Shown one piece after another: positions 58,251 to 64,000 of a stretch of 64,000 bases of DNA. Positions within the stretch are counted from its first letter, which is position 1. Every line of letters begins with the position of its first letter. The notes under the pieces were generated by a model. It did no database searches and was not told the origin of the DNA. It saw only the letters and a program-made list of their open reading frames with translations. A program made the translations under genes and the position numbers. Origin of the DNA: Mesotaenium endlicherianum (Eukaryota; Streptophyta; Zygnematophyceae; Zygnematales; Mesotaeniaceae). The stretch spans positions 1-64,000 of the forward strand of contig WELA01005585.1 in NCBI GenBank assembly GCA_009602735.1, in the 5' to 3' direction.

Positions 58251-59707
58251 TCAAGCTCCCGTTCTGTCGTCTACGGATGGGTCGGGATTCCTGCTGAGTC
58301 CCTCGGCGTCGTTGTTGAGTATACTTGCTCGATGTATCATTGTCATCTGGTATTCCTGGAGCTTAAGAGCCCATCGAGCCAATTTACCAGTGAGGTCTCC
58401 ATTCTTCATCAGCCAGAGTAACGGCGAGTGATCTGTGATTAGCGTGAAGGGTCTTCCCCATAGATACTCTCTGAAATGTGCGACAGCCCAAACCACTGCC
58501 AGCAGCTCTCCTTCGTAGGACAAGTAATTGCTCTCCGCTTGGTTGTTAGAGCGCGAGGCATAGGCAATGACGTACTCCTCTCTAGGACTTGCGACCTGAG
58601 TGAGTATTGCGCCGATCCCCACACGACTCCAGTCAGTGTGTAGACTGAACGGCTTGGAGTAGTCGGGCGTTCGCAAAACTGGGGCTGTTACCAGTCGCTC
58701 CTTGAGTTCGTTCATGGCCTTCTCCTGGGCTTCCGCCCACACAAAAGGTACGTCCTTTTTCAGGAGTTATGTCAAGGGTTTAGCAATTTTGCTATAGTCC
58801 TTCACAAATTTACGATAGTATTCGCTTAGTCCTAACAGGGCTTTCAGCATAGACACATTCGTTGGTGCGGGTATCTTGTAGATGGCTTCAGTCTTTACAG
58901 CCTGAGGGGACATAGCATTGTTCCCAATCTCATGTCCTAAGTAAGACACATGTGCCTCAAAGAATCTGCATTTTTCAGGGTGCAGCGTCATCTCGAATTT
59001 CTCTAGGCGCTGGAACACTTGTTCCAAGTGCTCGAGGTGCTCTTCTATGGACTTGCTGAACACTACCACGTTATCAATATAGGGTTTTGCAAAATCCAGT
59101 CCCTCCAGCACTTTGTCCACAGTCCTCTGAAAGATGGCTGGGGCATTTTCAGCCCAAACTGCATTACCGTCCATTGCCAAAGTTCCCTTTGAGCCCAGAA
59201 AGCGGTCTTACCTCGATCTTCTGTTTTCACAAGGATCTGGTTGAAGCATTGGCATAGATCGATGATGCTGAACACCTTCCCGGTGGTAGCAATCGCAAAG
59301 ATCCGCTCTGGTGTAGGCATCACATAGCAGTCCGGCTCCATGTGAAGATTCAGTTGTCTGTAGTCTCCACACATACAAGTGGCGGTATAATTGCCAGCCT
59401 CGTCCTTTTTGGCAACTACTATTGTGGAAGCTCCATGTACTGAGGTTGATTTTTCAATCGTGCCGAGCTTGTGCAGCTCCTGGCAAGTTTTCTCCACACA
59501 GCCCCATTTGGTCTGACTGAGCTTATGCGGCCCAAGTCTGACTGGATTATCAGTAGTTAGTGTGATCTCACACATACTGGCAGTGGTTCTACCAATCTCC
59601 TCCTTCGTAAAAGCAAACACCTTGCGGTGCTTCTTCAGCAGCCTTTTTACTTGTGCTCTCGGTTGGGCTGGGACCATTTTTCCAATGGAGAAAACCTCAG
59701 TTTCCAA
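58251..59707 (-). pseudogene. Element E: reverse transcriptase and RNase H
   Basis: RT starts in 59063-59707 (MCGDYRQLNLH, IIDLCQCFNQILV) and, after a frame change, goes on in 58767-59180. There the active site reads YIDN instead of YxDD, so a catalytic Asp is lost. RNase H is in 58251-58742 (LHTDWSRVGIGA, YEGELLAVVWAV, LITDHSPLLWL). A stop separates RT and RNase H near 58767. Confidence 0.85.
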
Positions 59708-59740
59708 CTGCTTTTCCCCAACACAGGCATCCAGTAGTTG

Positions 59741-60589
59741 CTACTCTTTGGGTTCAGATGGGGATTTTTCGCCCTCATCCTGACCTTCAAGCTTTTCTGC
59801 CTGATTGTTAGGAGATGGAGTGGCAGGCTTCGTAGCTTGCTCCTCCGTTGCTTTAGGCTCGGCTGCCCGCTTCCTAGGCTTTTTACCTTTTCCGATCGAT
59901 CGTCGACTCTCATGTTGAGTGGAGTATGTCAGACGCCTCCGGATGGGCTGCCTCAAGAACCTTTCTTCATCTGCGGCGGTCCAGCTGGTCCCTGTTCCTC
60001 CCTCTTCACGTGGCGGGGGCGGGTTTGGCAATGGCCACCCTGCTGGATCTGCTCTGGGGTCAATTGTCCAACCCCATTCGCGCTCAATAGTAGTAATGCG
60101 CGCAACGGCTGTGCCAAACTCCTCTCTGGCTGGTGGCGTAACCGTCCATGCTTGTGTCAAAGTCTGCTGTCTTTGAGCCGCAGCTAGTTGTGCGTATACA
60201 GCATTTTCTGCTATCAAGCCGCTTATGGTGCTTCTCAGCTCTACCAGTTCCCTTTTACAAACTGCAGATGTCCTAGGAGCTGAACTGTCCTTTTCCCACG
60301 TTCCAATGGATGACGGACGCACCATGGGAATGGGAACTCTTAGTGCCATGTCTTTGCGAATTAAGCCGTCTTCTCCTTCTCTCTGCAAAATCTCCAGGAT
60401 AGGTTGCGGAGGTGGAGCCATGGCTCCTTTCGGAACCCCTTCTCTTTGAGTTGTTCCCCTATACTTGAGATAATGCATCAGCATCCGCCTTAAAGGGGCA
60501 TTCCCTTCCCGGGCTACCTTCCTTGGTCTGCTTGCGCGACCGCAAGAATTACCTTGTGTTGGTTCCACCTTAGCGGTATAGGCAGCCAT
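59741..60589 (-). CDS. Element E: unrecognised ORF upstream of RT
   Basis: A 282-codon open frame. The N-terminus is basic, the middle has WGWTIDPRADPAGWPLPNPPPP and TSWTAADEERFLRQPIRRRL (quoted in part), and the tail is Lys/Glu/Pro-rich with a KGKKPRKRAAEPK nuclear-signal-like patch. It holds no zinc knuckle, protease triad or methyltransferase motif. By position it could be a Gag-like or linker protein of this family. It is unbroken while RT and integrase are not. Confidence 0.5.
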   Translation of the reverse strand: MAAYTAKVEPTQGNSCGRASRPRKVAREGNAPLRRMLMHYLKYRGTTQREGVPKGAMAPPPQPILEILQREGEDGLIRKDMALRVPIPMVRPSSIGTWEKDSSAPRTSAVCKRELVELRSTISGLIAENAVYAQLAAAQRQQTLTQAWTVTPPAREEFGTAVARITTIEREWGWTIDPRADPAGWPLPNPPPPREEGGTGTSWTAADEERFLRQPIRRRLTYSTQHESRRSIGKGKKPRKRAAEPKATEEQATKPATPSPNNQAEKLEGQDEGEKSPSEPKE

Positions 60590-60595
60590 TTCCTG

Positions 60596-61098
60596 TGTAG
60601 TGATTCGAGTTATTATATATTAGTTCGCATATATTTCAATGTTTTCAAATATATTTGGAGTAGTATTGTGTGGAGTCAAGTGTGAATAGGTACTCTAGTA
60701 ACTTGGTTCATGTCCTTTGTACCTTCCAAGGCATTTTCGAAGTTAGAGGAAAGACCTAGAAGAACTCCATGTGGCAAAAGTCAGATGTGCCATTTTTAGG
60801 TCAAAAGGACATGTGTACATTATTCTAGAAAGAGGTGGCAAGTTTTGGGATGTGTTGGGTGCCAACACATCAACATACACCTTCCTAGAAATTACTTATG
60901 TAGCAAGTATATAAACAAGAGCTAGAACATAGAAAGACATTCCAGAATCACTCTTGTACTTGCCAAAATCCAGAAATATATTAACTTTCAAGAAGCCATC
61001 TCTCTTTCAAGAAGCTACCACTTGTGTTCAAAGATCCTTGTCTTGAATAGATAAAGTATTCTGTTTTACTAAGTACTTTATCTATCTGTTTCACTACA
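60596..61098 (+). repeat. Element B2 5' LTR
   Basis: 503 bp, TGTAGTGA to TCACTACA, matching the B LTRs. TATATAAAC at 60908-60916 is the likely promoter; transcription would start some 30 bp further on, inside the LTR. Confidence 0.95.
60635..60665 (+). other. Same LTR segment as at window start, opposite strand
   Basis: The sequence TTTTCAAATATATTTGGAG here is the reverse complement of 12-30 at the window start, linking the remnant at 1-73 to the B family. Confidence 0.8.
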
Positions 61099-61099
61099 G

Positions 61100-61111
61100 T
61101 GGTATCGGAGC
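61100..61111 (+). other. Primer binding site, initiator tRNA-Met type
   Basis: TGGTATCGGAGC begins one base after the LTR. Plant LTR elements primed by initiator tRNA-Met use TGGTATCAGAGC, so this differs at one base. It is the site where reverse transcription of the minus strand begins. Confidence 0.85.
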
Positions 61112-61135
61112 TAGGCACTTTGGTAGCACAAGAAG

Positions 61136-62416
61136 ATGGCCGATCCTCAAGACCAACAGCAAGCTTTCGAAGGAAGCCCTTCCTCTCCAAGACACCCTCC
61201 TCCAGCGCCGATGGGAGAGCCCACTCAAGAAAATCTGCAACAACAAGAAGCACCACAAGGAGGAGCACACCCTCCTCCAGCGTCGATGGGAGAGCCTACT
61301 CAAGGAAATCTGCAACAACAAGAAGCACCACAAGGAGGAGCACCGTCAAATCCCGTGGCAGCCGCTATAGCAAAGTTGACCCCACCACAAGGAGTTCCCG
61401 CAAATGAGTGGGCAGCCTTCCTAATGACCGTCCACAACCAAGTGGGCTTGGCCACCTATGAAGCAACCGTGCAAGCGTCAAGAGAAGCTATGGCTGCCAT
61501 GGTTGCCCCTATTGCGAGCAATGCTCAAAATCCAGCCCCGGCTCAAGCGCCTCCACAAGAGCCAACGAGAGCAAGGAAACTCATCAAGCCCGGCAAACCC
61601 GACACTTTCAACCCCGGGAAAGGTGCCAACCTGAATTTATGGCTCTACCAAGTGGAGACGTACCTCGCGTTCCTTGAAGTACCCGAGGAGGACTACGTTC
61701 CCTTTGCCGTTACCTTACTTAGAGGAGCAGCAACATCATGGTGGCGTAACTATCAAGCGGCTATATATCAAGCTATGGCGCACCCCATGCTCGGCCAAGA
61801 GCCCCCACCATCATATGCAAGATGGGCAGATTTTCGTGAGGCCCTCAAGAAGCAATTCATGCCCATCAATGCGGAGAAGATTGCCCGAGGAAAGCTCCAC
61901 CATCTCAAGCAAACGACGTCCGTTCAAGAGTATACATCCAGATTTCACGCCCTCACTCTTGAGATCCCCAACATGTCTCTCGAGGAGAAGATTGACCGTT
62001 ACATCTTTGGCCTCAAACCCAAGGTGGCAAAGGAAGTGGAGTTACGCGACTTGACGGACTTCTCAAAGATCATTGAAGTGGCCCAAAAGGTGGATACCTT
62101 GGATTTCAAGCACTCCGTGCCTTCATCTTCACGGGTACCGACGACGCGGGTGTACGCAGCCCCTTCCACATCCGAATCTGGACCCACACCCATGGAAATC
62201 GGAGTTATTAAAAGGGACCCCGCGGCTGCCCGGAAGAGTGGAAGACCCTCCAATGACACTTATGATGCAAGAAACCAGCAAGGAGTGAAAGCAAGACTCT
62301 CCCCGGCTGAAAAAGAAGCTCTCATGACGGCTGGACTATGCTTCTATTGCAAGGAAAAGGGCCATCGTGCACTTTCATGCCCCAAAAAGTTGTCAAAAAA
62401 CGGACAGCGCCGGTAG
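61136..62416 (+). CDS. Element B2: Gag
   Basis: Intact frame of 426 codons, starting at the first ATG after the primer binding site. It has a Gln/Pro-rich N-terminus with a doubled GEPTQ[EG][11 protein letters not shown] unit, the retrotransposon Gag domain ([50 protein letters not shown]) and one CCHC knuckle, [14 protein letters not shown], near the C-terminus. It forms the particle and binds the RNA. The stop at 62414-62416 lies inside the frameshift hairpin. Confidence 0.95.
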   Translation: MADPQDQQQAFEGSPSSPRHPPPAPMGEPTQENLQQQEAPQGGAHPPPASMGEPTQGNLQQQEAPQGGAPSNPVAAAIAKLTPPQGVPANEWAAFLMTVHNQVGLATYEATVQASREAMAAMVAPIASNAQNPAPAQAPPQEPTRARKLIKPGKPDTFNPGKGANLNLWLYQVETYLAFLEVPEEDYVPFAVTLLRGAATSWWRNYQAAIYQAMAHPMLGQEPPPSYARWADFREALKKQFMPINAEKIARGKLHHLKQTTSVQEYTSRFHALTLEIPNMSLEEKIDRYIFGLKPKVAKEVELRDLTDFSKIIEVAQKVDTLDFKHSVPSSSRVPTTRVYAAPSTSESGPTPMEIGVIKRDPAAARKSGRPSNDTYDARNQQGVKARLSPAEKEALMTAGLCFYCKEKGHRALSCPKKLSKNGQRR

Positions 62417-64000
62417 GCCAGGAGCCTACCACCCCAAGACCCACTTCACGAGAAGGCAACACGCCAAGTGAGGTGGAGACCCCCGTTGAAGACGACGTTC
62501 CAGCCCCAATGAGTTTGAGAGGTTACCTTGGAGGAGAGAAGGTCCACATCTTGGTGGATAGCGGAGCTCAAGGCAACTTCATTGCTGCAGATTTTGCCAC
62601 CAAGCACGGTATTACTATGCGAACTCTTGACCACGACGAGGAGATTATGATGCCCGATGGATTCTCCTATACTACCCCTTCCAAGAAGACGTACCCCTTG
62701 GCACTCTCTATCAAGTCCTTCAAGGATAGAGTAGTGTTCTCCCCCATGCAATTGGGCAAGTACGACGTCATCCTAGGGACGCCTTGGTTGACCAAGCACA
62801 ACCCCCAAGTTGATTGGAGGACCGGTACTATCAAGATCAAGAATGACATCACTTCAAGAATCTGTATTTTGCGCGCAATCCAGAATATCCAGACCCAAGA
62901 CATCCAGAAGCCGGCACACGAGATACTATTGTCCGCCCTCCAACTCAAGAGACTTGTGAGGAAGGGACACGAGCTTCTTTTGGCCTTGATCACGCCAAAA
63001 GACATCAAGAAAGACATCGAGAGTCAAGAAGGCAGCCCCGTTCCCAAGGAGATACAAGAAGTCTTTGAGGACTACAAAGAAGTGTTCTCCCCGGAATTGC
63101 CCAAGGGCCTACCCCCCAAAAGATTCGTAGACCACAAGATAGAGTTGGAGCCCGGAAGCAAGCCCATCTCTCGGCCTACGTTCAAAATGTCATACACGGA
63201 GCTAGACGAAGTCAAGAAGCAAATCAAGGAGCTACTGGAGCATGGCTTCATTCGACCTAGCAAGTCGCCATTTGGAGCCCCGGTGCTATTTGTCAAGAAG
63301 AAAGATGGTACCTTGAGGATGTGTGTGGACTATCGCGCCCTCAACAAGATCACCATCAAGAATCGATACCCGCTGCCGCGCATGGATGAGCTCATGGACC
63401 GGCTGGTTGGAGCCAAGTACTTCACGAAGATTGACTTACGGAGCGGCTACCACCAGATTCGCATCGCAGAACCGGACATAGAGAAGACGGCATTCAGGAC
63501 AAGATATGGACATTTTGAGTTCATGGTCCTGCCATTTGGACTCACCAACGCGCCAGCAACTTTCATGACTATGATGAACACCATATTTCAGCCCATGTTG
63601 GACAGATTTGTGGTGGTATTCATCGATGACATCCTTATCTACAGCAAGACCCTTGAAGAGCATGCGAGACACTTGAAAGAAGTCCTTGAAGTATTGAAGC
63701 AAAACAAGCTGTTTGCGAAGGAGTCAAAATGCGAGTTTGCCAAACAAGAAGTGGAGTTCCTAGGTCTCCACGTGACTGCTGATGGCATCAAGATAGACCC
63801 CAAGAAGACCACGGTGGTGGAGGAATGGCCAACCCCCACGACCAAGAAAGAACTCCAGTCATTCTTGGGATTTGCCAATTGGTACAGAAAATTCATCCAA
63901 GGCTTCTCGCACATAGCAGCCCCCCTGACAGATCTACTCAAGAAGGACAGGCTATATACATGGACCGAGAAAGAGGAAGAGGCATTTCAAGAGTTAAAGC
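62341..64000 (+). CDS. Element B2: Pol (protease and reverse transcriptase), partial
   Basis: Frame -1 to gag, overlapping its 3' end and open from about 62341 to the window edge; translation should enter it by slippage at 62395-62401. Protease has [12 protein letters not shown] near 62550-62585 and VILGTPWL near 62770. RT has [11 protein letters not shown] (63320), [13 protein letters not shown] (63430) and the active site FIDDILIYS (63620). The window ends at the connection to RNase H. Against the 809-codon Pol of B, few differences are seen. Confidence 0.92.
62395..62430 (+). promoter_or_regulatory. Programmed -1 ribosomal frameshift signal between gag and pol
   Basis: Heptamer A AAA AAC at 62395-62401 in the exact gag phase (codons TCA AAA AAC), a 10-base spacer, then a perfect 7-bp stem GGTAGGC (62412-62418) / GCCTACC (62424-62430) with a 5-base loop. 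Pol is in the -1 frame and open across this site. The same sequence is kept in both gag copies of element B (minus strand, near 41250 and 40080). Confidence 0.85.

Larger units (their letters stand above)
57405..60595 (-). mobile_element. Ty3/gypsy element E, decayed, truncated on both sides
   Basis: Minus-strand relative of A: an upstream ORF, RT, RNase H and integrase in order. It is cut on the left inside the integrase by the LTR of D and on the right, six bases before the start of its first ORF, by the LTR of B2. No LTR of its own is in the window. The integrase core shares DLAGELP and SRDHPQADGLAERMVQT with A. No methyltransferase is present between its first ORF and RT. Confidence 0.8.
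60596..64000 (+). mobile_element. Ty3/gypsy chromovirus B2 (sister of B), runs off the window
   Basis: Plus-strand copy of the B family with 5' LTR, primer binding site, intact gag and open pol to the window end. It inserted into E after TCCTG (60591-60595), which should recur after its 3' LTR as the target duplication. Compared with B it has a single gag and no early stop, so it is younger or better preserved. Confidence 0.93.

Overview
This is a nuclear window from a green-lineage eukaryote. The three host genes are multi-exon with GT-AG introns, and all are of plant type: a PTS2-targeted peroxisomal citrate synthase, an ATG6/Beclin 1 with the plant N-terminal CxxC, and a HAC-type p300/CBP acetyltransferase. 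The LTR elements are chromoviruses and relatives, one primed by initiator tRNA-Met. A cytosine methyltransferase inside a Ty3/gypsy pol gene points to a charophyte (streptophyte) alga, because such elements have been reported from charophytes and dinoflagellates. That placement is inference; I cannot name the species.

Layout. Positions 1-92 are an LTR remnant. Host genes fill 1.7-22.1 kb: citrate synthase (+, 14 exons, 506 aa), ATG6 (-, 11 exons, 520 aa) and HAC (+, 14 exons, 1563 aa). Citrate synthase and ATG6 converge; ATG6 and HAC diverge from an 820-bp shared promoter region. I rebuilt all three exon by exon, and every splice junction keeps frame. About 22.1-24.8 kb is non-coding. An AT-rich fossil at 24.8-26.15 kb carries, in order, N-terminal motifs of a second-largest RNA polymerase subunit (RPB2 type); it is probably a giant-virus-like insertion cut off by an LTR.

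From 26.1 kb to the end the window is a nest of LTR retrotransposons. C (+, decayed chromovirus) is split by a 744-bp solo LTR, F. D (+) is a gag-like element whose ORF is split at 33,950/55,156. The split is made by a 1.15-kb LTR-like unit present twice with a 2-bp spacer. Inside the second copy lie B (-, full chromovirus, 35,185-43,075, TSD CCATA) and A (-, about 43.1-54.1 kb). A carries the methyltransferase between protease and reverse transcriptase. E (-, a decayed relative of A) follows, cut by the D LTR on its left and by B2 (+, a fresher copy of B, leaving the window) on its right.

How parts work together. In B2, gag and pol are joined by a -1 frameshift site (A AAA AAC plus a perfect 7-bp hairpin). 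C has T TTA AAA at the same junction. In A, the end of the protease, a linker, the methyltransferase and RT share one reading frame, so the methyltransferase is a Pol domain. Its 491-codon ORF is open although the rest of A is broken. Short runs of N, some flanked by 12-21 bp direct repeats, mark assembly joins.
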